In this document: positions 1 to 7,870 of the stretch, in pieces
Position numbering within the stretch: the stretch's first letter is position 1
Layout of the letters: every line of letters starts with the position of its first letter
DNA from: Prevotellaceae bacterium HUN156
GTDB lineage: Bacteria > Bacteroidota > Bacteroidia > Bacteroidales > Bacteroidaceae
DNA length: 64,000 nt
NCBI GenBank assembly: GCA_900119285.1
Contig: FPIT01000011.1
Span: 53,702-117,701, forward strand
Direction: 5' to 3'
Made by a program: the position numbers and the translations under genes
The notes under the pieces: generated by a model
What the model was told of the DNA's origin: nothing
The model's database searches: none
Seen by the model: only the letters and a program-made list of their open reading frames with translations

Positions 1-108
1 CCCGCCATGAACTTCGTGTGGGAAATAGTAGGCATGGGAATGCTATACTATTATGTAAATCGTCGTCACGAATCATTCTGTAAGAAGATAGCCGATGGTC
101 TGGACTAA
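1..108 (+). CDS. C-terminal end of a membrane-associated protein, unidentified (partial)
   Basis: The frame is open from the window edge to the TAA at 106-108 and encodes 35 residues ending in IADGLD. The visible part has one hydrophobic stretch (FVWEIVGMGMLYYYV) followed by a basic tail, which fits the last transmembrane helix of a small membrane protein. A GtrA-like or phosphatidyltransferase-like protein is conceivable next to the flippase-like and nucleotidyltransferase genes that follow, but too little is present to decide. Its end overlaps the next gene by 14 bp, so the two are probably translated from one message. Confidence 0.5.
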   Translation, partial: PAMNFVWEIVGMGMLYYYVNRRHESFCKKIADGLD

Positions 109-1132
109 GCAACGACTGAATAACCTGTTCTTCTTCCTTGGCTGTGCAGCATGCGTTGTCATGCTGTTCACCTTCGACGTTAGTTTCGTTGAGTTGTGGG
201 GACATCTTTGTCATGCAGGTTATTGGCTGTTGCCCATCTTAGGTATTTGGTTTATTGTCTACGGACTGAATGCCTTTGCGTGGAAAGCCATCATCGAAGG
301 AAATATCGGCACTAAGGCACCAATCAGTTTTTGGCGCATCTATCGTCTCACTATTACTGGCTATGCCTTGAACTATGCCACACCAGTTGGTGGACTTGGC
401 GGAGAACCTTATCGCATTATGGAGTTGTCGAAAGATATCGACAATCAGCATGCTACATCGAGTGTCATCCTCTATGCGATGATGCACTTCTTTGCCCACT
501 TTTGGTTTTGGTTCGTCAGCATCTTTATCTATTTGGCCTTAGTATTAGTTGGTGACATGCCAATGACCATAGCTATTGGTATTGTTTTAGGTGTTATCAT
601 CCTGTTCTGCCTTTTGGCATTCTGGGTGTTCTCCAGAGGCTATCGTCATGGCTTGGTGGTCTATGTGTTGGGCTTGATAGGTAAGATTCCTTTCCTCCGT
701 GGCTGGAGTCGTAGATTCCGTGGCAAGCATGCCGAAGCATTACGTAACATAGATGCACAGATTGTTGCCCTCTACGCACAGGATTCAAAAGCGTTCTATA
801 CCAGTCTTGTATTGGAATACAGTTCTCGTATGGTGCAGAGCCTAGAGGTTATGTTCATGCTGTTACTGTTCGGTATTGATAATGGTGGCGGACTTGACGG
901 ATTGATTCTGACCTATCTGCACTCCGTACTCATCGTGGCATTCACCACTTTGTTTGCCAACCTGATAGGTTTCCTGCCTATGCAGATTGGTGTTCAGGAG
1001 GGTGGCTTCGTGTTGAGTATTGCTGCCTTAGGACTCTCTGCAGCCTTGGGTATCTTTGTCAGCATCATCTGCCGTGTGCGCGAAATCATCTGGATAGCTG
1101 TGGGAATGGCGCTGATGAAGATAAAGAATTGA
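95..1132 (+). CDS. Lysylphosphatidylglycerol synthase-type transmembrane (UPF0104/flippase-like) protein
   Basis: The 345-residue protein has about seven or eight hydrophobic helices. It matches the LPG-synthase transmembrane family pattern, including the loop TPVGGLGGEPYR at about residues 96-107 and the late segment GFLPMQIGVQEGGF near 293-306. Family members span the inner membrane and are proposed to move or modify lipid-linked substrates; the substrate here is unknown. The start overlaps the preceding gene by 14 bp, and a nucleotidyltransferase gene follows 40 bp downstream, suggesting a three-gene unit for envelope head-group chemistry. The role is inferred from family and context. Confidence 0.8.
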   Translation: MVWTKQRLNNLFFFLGCAACVVMLFTFDVSFVELWGHLCHAGYWLLPILGIWFIVYGLNAFAWKAIIEGNIGTKAPISFWRIYRLTITGYALNYATPVGGLGGEPYRIMELSKDIDNQHATSSVILYAMMHFFAHFWFWFVSIFIYLALVLVGDMPMTIAIGIVLGVIILFCLLAFWVFSRGYRHGLVVYVLGLIGKIPFLRGWSRRFRGKHAEALRNIDAQIVALYAQDSKAFYTSLVLEYSSRMVQSLEVMFMLLLFGIDNGGGLDGLILTYLHSVLIVAFTTLFANLIGFLPMQIGVQEGGFVLSIAALGLSAALGIFVSIICRVREIIWIAVGMALMKIKN

Positions 1133-1172
1133 CAACTGTCAATTATACATTAAGAATAAGATTTTTTTTATT

Positions 1173-1901
1173 ATGATAGGAGTTATACTTGCTGCCGGAA
1201 TGGCAAAGAGACTGCGCCCACTGACTGACGCATGTCCAAAATGTTTGTTGAAGATTGGTGAGCGCACCCTGTTGCAGCGTACTGTTGATGCTATGCTGGC
1301 TGCTGACATCAATGAGTTGGTAGTGGTCACAGGCTATCGTGCTGAGATGATACGCGACTTCTTGACAGAGCAGTATCCCACGCTCAATATCCACTTCATC
1401 CATAATGCCGACTACGAGCACAACAACAATATCTTCTCGTTGTGGATGACTCGTCCTTATACTGAGGGTAAGGACTTCCTGTTGTCAGACAGCGATATCC
1501 TTTTTGATCCCCAACTTATTCGTGCCGTGCTCGGTGCTGAAGGTAATGCTCTGGCATTGAATCGCCACGAGTGTGGAGAAGAAGAAATCAAGGTCATCGT
1601 TGATAGTGAGAATCGCATCAAGGAACTCAGCAAGACCTGTTCTATTGAACAAGCCATTGGCGAGAGCGTAGGCTTCGAGAAAATGACTGCTGAGTATAGC
1701 ACAGCACTCTTCAAAGAACTGGAGCAGATGATTGAGCACGAAGGACTCATCGACGTTTTCTACGAGCGAGCTTTCGAACGTCTTATTCCTCAAGGATATA
1801 CTTTCCGCATTGTTGATACTACCGAGTTCTTCTCTATCGAACTGGACACACCAGAAGATTTTGAGAATGCTAAACAACTGATTCCTGCAGCCCTCTATTA
1901 A
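1173..1901 (+). CDS. LicC-like sugar-phosphate/choline-phosphate nucleotidyltransferase
   Basis: The 242-residue protein begins with the nucleotidyltransferase signature AAGMAKRLRPLT (residues 7-18) and PKCLLKIG (22-29), which bind the NTP. SDSDILFD near residues 108-115 supplies the metal-binding aspartates. This family transfers CMP, UMP or similar nucleotides onto phosphorylated sugars or phosphocholine; length and layout are close to LicC-type cytidylyltransferases. Located just after a flippase-like membrane protein, it probably activates a head group or sugar for a surface glycolipid or polymer. The exact substrate cannot be read from the sequence. Confidence 0.8.
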   Translation: MIGVILAAGMAKRLRPLTDACPKCLLKIGERTLLQRTVDAMLAADINELVVVTGYRAEMIRDFLTEQYPTLNIHFIHNADYEHNNNIFSLWMTRPYTEGKDFLLSDSDILFDPQLIRAVLGAEGNALALNRHECGEEEIKVIVDSENRIKELSKTCSIEQAIGESVGFEKMTAEYSTALFKELEQMIEHEGLIDVFYERAFERLIPQGYTFRIVDTTEFFSIELDTPEDFENAKQLIPAALY

Positions 1902-2005
1902 GACTTATTTGTCATACGCAGTTAGCAAAGAAGAGAGAGTTGTTCTGAGGTATGTACAAAGCGCCGAAAATGTCTGTTAATTGTTCTTAAATAATGGAAA
2001 TCTGA

Positions 2006-2037
2006 TTTGGCGTCATCAAATTACCTTAGTAACTTTG
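2006..2037 (+). promoter_or_regulatory. Bacteroidetes-type promoter of the Fe-S scaffold operon
   Basis: TTTG at 2006-2009 and TAACTTTG at 2030-2037 are separated by 20 nt, matching the -33/-7 pattern of the Bacteroidetes housekeeping sigma factor. Predicted transcription start is near 2043, giving a leader of about 50 nt before 2093. Confidence 0.75.
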
Positions 2038-2092
2038 CACGGATAGACAAGTACTTATTTCGATTTTTATTTATTTTATTTATATTTTAAGT

Positions 2093-2794
2093 ATGATTTA
2101 TTCAACAGAAGTAAAGAACATGTGTAGCGTCTGCAAAGGTGCTTATCATGGTCCTGCACCCATTCCCGAGGAGGGCAAATGGATTCAGGCAAAGGAGATT
2201 AAGGACATTTCGGGCTATACCCATGGTATTGGCTGGTGTGCACCTCAGCAGGGTGCTTGTAAGCTGAGCCTGAATGTTAAGGATGGTGTTATTCAGGAAG
2301 CTCTTGTCGAGACTATTGGTTGCACAGGTATGACTCACTCTGCTGCTATGGCCAGCGAGATTTTGCCTGGTAAGACTATTCTCGAGGCTCTTAACACTGA
2401 CCTCGTTTGCGATGCTATCAACACTGCTATGCGCGAGTTGTTCCTGCAGATTGTCTACGGACGCACACAGAGTGCTTTCTCTGAGGGTGGTCTGGCTATC
2501 GGTGCTGGTCTGGAAGACCTGGGTAAGGGTCTCCGTTCACAGACTGGTACACTTTATGGCACTATGGCTAAGGGTACTCGTTACCTGGAACTCACTGAGG
2601 GTTACATCACCAAGCAGTTCCTCGATGAGAACAACGAGGTTTGCGGTTACGAGTATGTACACCTTGGCAAGATGATGGAAGCCGTTAAGAATGGTATGGA
2701 TGCCAACGAGGCTCTGAAGAAGTTCACCGGTTCTTATGGTCGTACGACCGAGGAGCAGGGTGCAGTTAAGGCTATTGACCCACGTAAAGAATAA
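2093..2794 (+). CDS. NifU/IscU-like iron-sulfur cluster assembly scaffold protein
   Basis: The 233-residue protein carries an early Cys pair (MCSVCKG, about residues 10-16), GWCAPQQGACKL near 46-57, and an IscU-like segment with VETIGCTGMTHSAAMASEIL around 72-91. These conserved cysteines are those expected to hold a nascent Fe-S cluster. The C-terminal third is an extension absent from short IscU. It is followed after 12 bp by the GGGtGRT gene, a pairing common in Bacteroidales and anaerobic Firmicutes. ATG at 2093 is the first start after the promoter; Met10 at 2120 is an alternative. Confidence 0.8.
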   Translation: MIYSTEVKNMCSVCKGAYHGPAPIPEEGKWIQAKEIKDISGYTHGIGWCAPQQGACKLSLNVKDGVIQEALVETIGCTGMTHSAAMASEILPGKTILEALNTDLVCDAINTAMRELFLQIVYGRTQSAFSEGGLAIGAGLEDLGKGLRSQTGTLYGTMAKGTRYLELTEGYITKQFLDENNEVCGYEYVHLGKMMEAVKNGMDANEALKKFTGSYGRTTEEQGAVKAIDPRKE

Positions 2795-2806
2795 GGAGAC
2801 ACGACG

Positions 2807-3823
2807 ATGATTAGAAAAGTACAATTTGAGAGTCAGGAGCGCCGTATCAACCAGGTTCTTGCAGCTCTGAAAGAGAATGGCATCAACAGTATTGAAGAGG
2901 CCAACGAGATTTGTGACAAGGCAGGTATCGATCCCTATCTGATGTGTGAGGAGACTCAGCGCATCTGTTTCGAGAATGCTAAGTGGGCATACGTTTGTGG
3001 TGCAGCTATCGCCATCAAGAAGGGTGTTAAGACTGCTGCTGACGCTGCCGAGGCTATCGGTATCGGTCTGCAGAGCTTCTGTATCCCTGGTTCTGTAGCT
3101 GACGACCGTAAGGTTGGTCTTGGCCACGGTAACCTCGCTGCCCGTCTGCTCCGTGAGGAGACTGAGTGCTTTGCTTTCTTGGCAGGTCACGAGTCTTTCG
3201 CTGCTGCTGAGGGTGCTATTAAGATTGCCGAGATGGCTAACAAGGTTCGCCAGAAGCCTCTGCGCGTTATCCTGAACGGTCTCGGTAAGGACGCTGCTCA
3301 GATTATTAGCCGTATCAACGGTTTTACATATGTACAGACTCAGTTCGACTACTTCACCTCAGAGCTGAAGGTTGTTAAGGAGATTCCTTATGGCAAGAAC
3401 CCCAGCCGTCTGAAGGTAAAGTGCTATGGTGCTGATGATGTTCGCGAGGGTGTAGCTATCCTGTGGAAGGAGAACGTTGACGTTTCTATCACGGGTAACT
3501 CTACTAACCCCACTCGTTTCCAGCACCCTGTAGCTGGTACTTATAAGAAGGAGCGTGTACTCGCTGGTAAGCCTTACTTCTCAGTAGCTTCTGGTGGTGG
3601 TACAGGTCGTACTCTGCACCCAGATAATATGGCTGCAGGTCCTGCTTCTTATGGTATGACAGATACTATGGGTCGTATGCATAGCGACGCTCAGTTCGCA
3701 GGTTCTTCTTCAGTTCCTGCTCACGTTGAGATGATGGGCTTCCTCGGTATTGGTAACAACCCAATGGTTGGTGCTACCGTAGCTATCGCTGTAGCTATTG
3801 ACTTAGCGCTGAACAAGAAGTAA
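2807..3823 (+). CDS. GGGtGRT family protein
   Basis: The 338-residue protein contains the motif naming the family, SGGGTGRTLHPDNMAAG, near residues 263-279. The family is widespread in anaerobes and almost always neighbours a NifU-like scaffold, as here (12-bp gap), so a role in Fe-S cluster or redox-cofactor metabolism is likely but unproven. No signal peptide or membrane segment is seen, so it should be cytoplasmic. Codon usage is that of a highly expressed gene. A strong hairpin terminator follows at 3851. Confidence 0.88.
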   Translation: MIRKVQFESQERRINQVLAALKENGINSIEEANEICDKAGIDPYLMCEETQRICFENAKWAYVCGAAIAIKKGVKTAADAAEAIGIGLQSFCIPGSVADDRKVGLGHGNLAARLLREETECFAFLAGHESFAAAEGAIKIAEMANKVRQKPLRVILNGLGKDAAQIISRINGFTYVQTQFDYFTSELKVVKEIPYGKNPSRLKVKCYGADDVREGVAILWKENVDVSITGNSTNPTRFQHPVAGTYKKERVLAGKPYFSVASGGGTGRTLHPDNMAAGPASYGMTDTMGRMHSDAQFAGSSSVPAHVEMMGFLGIGNNPMVGATVAIAVAIDLALNKK

Positions 3824-3850
3824 AATTTGCGAAATAAAAGATGTTAGTTT

Positions 3851-3881
3851 AAAGCCCCGCCAAAAGCGGGGCTTTTCCTTT
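3851..3881 (+). terminator. Intrinsic terminator after the GGGtGRT gene
   Basis: AAAGCCCCGC (3851-3860) pairs perfectly with GCGGGGCTTT (3866-3875) around a 5-nt loop, followed by a T-rich tail. It ends the Fe-S scaffold operon. Confidence 0.9.
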
Positions 3882-3940
3882 TTCCTAGAGATGCCTAGGA
3901 ATACCTAGGATGTCCCAGGAGAGCCTAGGTATTCTTAGAT
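3881..3940. repeat. 10-bp-period CCTAGGA array
   Basis: Six consecutive 10-bp blocks start at 3881, 3891, 3901, 3911, 3921 and 3931, each with CCTAG, CCCAGGA or CTTAG at the same position (for example ATGCCTAGGA then ATACCTAGGA). The array lies between a terminator and the 3' end of the convergent Dabb gene, whose stop codon (3935-3937) falls inside the last block. Confidence 0.75.
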
Positions 3941-4240
3941 TTCAAAATCAAGGCAGCTGCGCTGAACAGTATAAGGGCGTACCTTGTTATTGGCCACAGC
4001 TACATGCTCAGGATGTACTGCGTAGCCCTTCAGTGCCTCTTCGCTCTCCAGTGTGCTGTCGAGCATTACGTCTGCGTTTGATGATGCTAAACGACCATCT
4101 ACGTGTACCTTTACGTCTAGTAGTCCTGGCACCTTACCTACCAGTCCTTCTAAACCAGCCTTAATACCTGCCTTAACGGCTTTCTTCTCTTCTTCTGAGA
4201 GTTCTGGATTCAATGTCCAGAGAATAATGTGCTTTACCAT
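3935..4240 (-). CDS. Dabb (stress-responsive A/B barrel) family protein
   Basis: This 101-residue protein begins MVKHIILWTL, the typical N-terminal strand of dimeric alpha/beta barrel (Dabb) proteins, and keeps the V..H-V motif GYAVHPEHVAVANNKVRP near residues 72-89. Such proteins form ferredoxin-like dimers; some are polyketide cyclases, but most bacterial ones, including this kind, have no assigned reaction. It lies upstream of the minus-strand pseudouridine synthase end by only 23 bp in genome order, but is transcribed after it on the same strand, so they may share a message. Start ATG at 4240 is the only plausible one. Confidence 0.85.
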   Translation of the reverse strand: MVKHIILWTLNPELSEEEKKAVKAGIKAGLEGLVGKVPGLLDVKVHVDGRLASSNADVMLDSTLESEEALKGYAVHPEHVAVANNKVRPYTVQRSCLDFEI

Positions 4241-4263
4241 ATACTTATATTAAATATTATACA

Positions 4264-5619
4264 TTAAAAGGGTGGAGGAGATACAAGATGCATTTCCTCG
4301 CCAGTAATGGGATGACGAAACCATATCTGTTCTGCATGCAGATACAATCTGTCTGCCTTGTTTCCGTACAGTTCATCACCCTTGATGGGGCAACCTAAAC
4401 CATCGGGGTGAGCACAATGAATGCGTAGTTGATGTGTGCGCCCCGTCTGCGGATAAAGAGCCACGAGACCATCATCAAGTAATTCATAGTCAGTTACAGC
4501 CCGCTTTCCATGTTCTAAGTCTACCACCTGGCGTGGACGATTCATAGGGTCGGGGCGAAGAGGTAGTGAGATAGTGCCTTTGCTTTCTAGTCCATCTAGT
4601 CTTTCTGGTCCTTCTAGTTGAGCTAGATACCTCTTCTTCACTTGTCGCTTGATAAACTGCTCCTGTAGAGGGTGATAGGCATCCATCGATTTAGCCACTA
4701 TCAGCAAGCCAGAGGTGCCCATATCCAATCGGTGAGCGATGATGGCGTCAGGATAGCGTTGGCGCATCACACTTTCCACACTATATTCCTCTATGCGTCC
4801 AGGCATGCTGAGCATACCAGAGGGCTTGTTTACTACCACGATGGCATCATCCTCATATACTGTCTCTACTTCCAGATGAGGGACCCCCATCATTTCAGGA
4901 TTGTCTTCTACCTCTAATCCTTCCAGCATCCACGTCAATACAGGCTTACACTTACCCCTGCAAGCAGGGTAGTAGTTGCCATGCTGGCGCAGTTCTTCTT
5001 TTGTGCTTTGTCCCCACCAGAACTCAGCCATACATACAGGTTGCAGTCCTTGTTGGTAGGCATATTGCAATAGCTTGGGTGCACAGCAGTCGCCAGTTCC
5101 GCCAGGAGGCAGTGGATATTTCTTGCGTAATTTCTCCCGACTATAATATGACTGCCAGATATCCACCAAGTCCTTTCTCTCTCCGCGAGCATTCAGCAGT
5201 TGATACTGATGGAAAAGCCATTGCTGCAAGTCTTGAGACATTTCCTTGGAAAGACTTGCCGTGCTAACTTCTCGGGCAATCTTTGATATTTCGCGCTCCT
5301 TGGTTTTGAAATAACCATCAGGCTGTTGAGCATCATATACAGGTGGTACGAAGTAGTCCCAGTCGTTATGTCCTGCCAGTAGACCGCTATAGGCTGCAAG
5401 GAAGTAATATGGTGCTGATGAGTCTGATGTGGATTTCACTATCAGCACACCAAACATCTTTCCGCAATCAGCATCCTCCTTAATTTCTGCATGATTGGCA
5501 ATATATACCTGCACCTCTTTCGCTGCCAACTGGCATAGCGGATGAGGCTCGTAGCAGAATGGATAAGTGAAGCGCTCAGGCGCCTCAATGTCTGTATATA
5601 GTGGATGCAGTTGTTTCAT
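4264..5619 (-). CDS. RluA-family rRNA pseudouridine synthase with long N-terminal extension
   Basis: The 451-residue protein has a C-terminal RluA domain (about 235-451) with the catalytic segment AHRLDMGTSGLLIVAK (catalytic Asp in RLD) and the late strand GRTHQLRIHCAH. These enzymes isomerise uridine to pseudouridine in rRNA or tRNA. The first ~225 residues form a separate cytoplasmic domain with several cysteines (CCAPKLL, PACRGKCKP), a layout seen in large RluA-like proteins of Bacteroidetes. Residues encoded by 4587-4631 are a run of Leu-containing tripeptides (LEG, PER, LDG, LES) coming from a 9-bp DNA repeat. A -7 element TACCTTTG ends only 7 nt before the ATG, so the mRNA may be nearly leaderless. 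Confidence 0.88.
   Translation of the reverse strand: MKQLHPLYTDIEAPERFTYPFCYEPHPLCQLAAKEVQVYIANHAEIKEDADCGKMFGVLIVKSTSDSSAPYYFLAAYSGLLAGHNDWDYFVPPVYDAQQPDGYFKTKEREISKIAREVSTASLSKEMSQDLQQWLFHQYQLLNARGERKDLVDIWQSYYSREKLRKKYPLPPGGTGDCCAPKLLQYAYQQGLQPVCMAEFWWGQSTKEELRQHGNYYPACRGKCKPVLTWMLEGLEVEDNPEMMGVPHLEVETVYEDDAIVVVNKPSGMLSMPGRIEEYSVESVMRQRYPDAIIAHRLDMGTSGLLIVAKSMDAYHPLQEQFIKRQVKKRYLAQLEGPERLDGLESKGTISLPLRPDPMNRPRQVVDLEHGKRAVTDYELLDDGLVALYPQTGRTHQLRIHCAHPDGLGCPIKGDELYGNKADRLYLHAEQIWFRHPITGEEMHLVSPPPF
4587..4631 (-). repeat. 9-bp tandem repeat inside the RluA gene
   Basis: CTAG or CTGG recurs at 4587, 4596, 4605, 4614 and 4623, exactly 9 bp apart, so on the coding strand it yields consecutive tripeptides starting with Leu or Pro. 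It sits between the catalytic motif and the next conserved strand, where family members vary in length. Confidence 0.7.
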
Positions 5620-5749
5620 AATATTGCAAAGGTACGAATAAGTGAGGGCTTTTCTCTTTGTTTAGTATATTTTAACGAATATGGACGAAATATTTCGGAA
5701 GAAGTCTCGTATATATATGTGTAAGAAAAAACTATAACCCAAAATAATT

Positions 5750-7324
5750 ATGAATAAGAAAACCTTCCTTACAGTATTGTTTGCCCTCTTTTGTGTGGCA
5801 GCGCAAGCCATCGACGAGTATCAGTTCCATAGTGGTACAGCCGTTATTAAGGGACGCGTTGTCAACAAACCTGCTAATGATTGGAACATCCTTACAATTA
5901 CTTCTTGCAATCTGTTTACCTCTCAAGAGCAGGTTCAGTCTATTCCTGTGGCTGCTGACGGCACCTTTGAGGCTGCCATTTCTCTGCCTCATTCGCAGGG
6001 TGTTTGGCTAAAGGATATAGGCCATGTCTTTTTGGCTGTAAGCGATACTGTTGAAGTTACAATAGATGCAACTAAGGGAGAAGATGAAGGTGGCATGACC
6101 TTCAGTGGAAACACAACGAGTGCTGTTATTAATCAGCTCTGGCCAGCATTGAGAAAACAGTATTTTGGTGATGAAAGATTAGATATCAAATCAGTATCAT
6201 TGGAAGAGATTCCTGCATGGAAACAGAAGATGGTTAAACTGGTGGATGTCGTCATTGCTGATATTAAGGCTGATCGTCTGCCTCTGCCTAATGGAACGAA
6301 TGCCTATGTCAAAGAGGTGTTAGGTGCCAGCTTGTTGGCAGAACCTTTTGAGTCTATGTTAAGAACTTTCCGCCGACACATAAATACCTTAATGAGAAAT
6401 AGAGTTGAATACTACGACTTCTTGGCTGAGCGTGAGCAGTGGCTGCTCAACAATCCCTCCATGATGCTCGCCATTTGTAACTCCGATTATCTAGTTAATG
6501 GTGTGGGACTCTATCTATTTGTTGATATCTCTTTTATGGATAATTCGTTACATATTGACAATCTTAATACTGATCCTGCCGAGATTGTTGATTACAAAAA
6601 TGATTTCTTCTTGCCACACAACTATGATGCCTCTTTGCATCGCACTCTGCTTTCCATTCGAAAAGATACACTACTCACCAAAGCCGACTACTATCGCTTG
6701 GCTACGGAGTGTGGCCAGAAGAATTATCATCTGAAGAATAACTTCATGCAGCAAGTAACTCTTACTCATGAAATCTTTGAAACAGTAAATGATGAAGAGC
6801 ATTTTACTCCCGACCAAAAGGCTGCCGTTTTTGCTGCTGTGATTCCACTCATCACCAATCCAGTTGTTGCATATCATGCTGTAGAGAGCTATCGACAATT
6901 TGTAATCAGTAGTGAGGGACGTAGTCAGAATGCTTCTTCTACCCCTGAAGCCGATGCCCTTTTTGATCGCATCATTGCGCCCTACAAAGGTAATTCCCTC
7001 TATATAGATTTCTGGGGAATGTACTGTGCTCCCTGTAAGACTGGTATGCTCGAACATCGTGAGAAGGTAGAGAAAATGAAAGACTTGCCCGTGCGCTTCC
7101 TGTATATCTGCGACGAGAGAGATAGCCCCCGTGAAGATGCAGAGCAATGGATGCAAAAGAATAATATCAAGGGCGAGCATATCTTTGTTACCCACGAGGA
7201 GTGGCAACTGCTGTGCCAGAAGTTCCAGTTCTCTGCCGTTCCTTTCCAGATTGCTTTCGACAAAGATGGTAACCTTGTCAAGAAAGAATATCTTAATACC
7301 TATCTCGATGAATTAATAAAATAA
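5750..7324 (+). CDS. TlpA-like thioredoxin-fold protein, exported
   Basis: The 524-residue protein has a signal peptide (MNKKTFLTVLFALFCVAAQA) and a long N-terminal region of unknown fold. A C-terminal thioredoxin-like domain (about 405-524) carries the redox motif CAPC in DFWGMYCAPCKTGM and a cis-Pro candidate in SAVPFQIAF. It is expected to act in the periplasm as a thiol-disulfide reductase, like the many AhpC/TSA- and TlpA-type proteins of Bacteroidetes. No partner gene is adjacent. The upstream 130 bp lacks a clear TTTG/TANNTTTG promoter. A large nested hairpin follows the stop. Confidence 0.82.
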   Translation: MNKKTFLTVLFALFCVAAQAIDEYQFHSGTAVIKGRVVNKPANDWNILTITSCNLFTSQEQVQSIPVAADGTFEAAISLPHSQGVWLKDIGHVFLAVSDTVEVTIDATKGEDEGGMTFSGNTTSAVINQLWPALRKQYFGDERLDIKSVSLEEIPAWKQKMVKLVDVVIADIKADRLPLPNGTNAYVKEVLGASLLAEPFESMLRTFRRHINTLMRNRVEYYDFLAEREQWLLNNPSMMLAICNSDYLVNGVGLYLFVDISFMDNSLHIDNLNTDPAEIVDYKNDFFLPHNYDASLHRTLLSIRKDTLLTKADYYRLATECGQKNYHLKNNFMQQVTLTHEIFETVNDEEHFTPDQKAAVFAAVIPLITNPVVAYHAVESYRQFVISSEGRSQNASSTPEADALFDRIIAPYKGNSLYIDFWGMYCAPCKTGMLEHREKVEKMKDLPVRFLYICDERDSPREDAEQWMQKNNIKGEHIFVTHEEWQLLCQKFQFSAVPFQIAFDKDGNLVKKEYLNTYLDELIK

Positions 7325-7334
7325 CCTACCCTTA

Positions 7335-7396
7335 GAATTTGAGTAATGCAGAGAGGACATCCCACCTTCGCGGGACGTCCTCCTCAACTCAAATTC
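7335..7396 (+). terminator. Nested hairpin downstream of the TlpA-like gene
   Basis: Outer arms GAATTTGAG (7335-7343) and CTCAAATTC (7388-7396) are perfectly complementary. Inside them GAGGACATCCC (7353-7363) pairs with GGGACGTCCTC (7372-7382) with one G-U. There is no T-run after it, so it may be an RNA-stabilising 3' structure rather than a classical terminator. Confidence 0.55.
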
Positions 7397-7440
7397 AGGC
7401 TTGACACACATCACGTGCTAGAGCCATTGTTTCACTTTTA

Positions 7441-7690
7441 TGAAAAAAATAACTGAGCAAAATGCTCGGTGTTTGAAAGCCTTTCTTATAACGGACCGCT
7501 TACAGCCAACAGTCTCTCACCACCATTCTTTTTCTTAGGCGGTCAACTGCCTACAGTTGCTGTTGCGCTCTATAGCCGTTGCGTCGTAAACAGATAAAAA
7601 ATAAAGTGGAATCTCTTCATGCACTAATAATTTTAATCTGTACTTAAGTTTGTTATCTCGTGGCGTTATCGCCCTCATTATCATTTCCTT
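7441..7690 (-). ncRNA. Candidate ~250-nt small RNA from an orphan promoter
   Basis: A perfect minus-strand promoter (7697-7727) has no reading frame downstream. The predicted transcript contains small hairpins, among them GGCG-ATAA-CGCC and CAACTG-TAGG-CAGTTG, and a longer-range pair GGACCGC/GCGGTC. It ends at a hairpin GAGCA-TTT-TGCTC followed by a T-rich run (7441-7470). I do not recognise RNase P, tmRNA, SRP or a tRNA-like domain. A 6S-type RNA is possible but I cannot show it. Confidence 0.5.
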
Positions 7691-7696
7691 CGGTTG

Positions 7697-7727
7697 CAAA
7701 TATACGAATTATACCTGAATCGCCAAA
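7697..7727 (-). promoter_or_regulatory. Promoter with no downstream protein gene
   Basis: On the minus strand TTTG (7724-7727) and TATATTTG (7697-7704) are spaced by exactly 19 nt, a consensus Bacteroidetes promoter. The region it drives, 7690 down to about 7441, has no credible open frame, supporting a non-coding RNA. Confidence 0.7.
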
Positions 7728-7816
7728 CTTTTTCCCCAGTTTTTTCGCAACTGCTTGATATTTCGATGCCTTATCAGTCGTTCTTTTTGTCCGACTCCTG
7801 CTATTTCATTTCGTTT

Positions 7817-7870
7817 GATGGCTGTCGCAAATATCTGCGACGGCCGTCAAAAATATGTGCGACAGCCGTC
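7817..7870. repeat. 22-bp-period palindromic repeat (GAYRGCYGTC units)
   Basis: GATGGCTGTC (7817), GACGGCCGTC (7839) and GACAGCCGTC (7861) are spaced exactly 22 bp apart, with related AT-rich spacers (GCAAATATCT and AAAAATATGT). Each unit is a near-palindrome. It lies in a region free of protein genes, and its period equals that of the arrays near 21.9, 56.5 and 58.0 kb. Confidence 0.7.

Noticed and set aside
1139..1421. Minus-strand frames opposite the nucleotidyltransferase
   Set aside because: They are antisense to a gene with clear family motifs and have no motifs of their own.
7441..7690. tmRNA, RNase P RNA or SRP RNA
   Set aside because: The tRNA-like ends, GAGGAAAGTCC-type core and GGTCAGG-type loop expected for these are missing.
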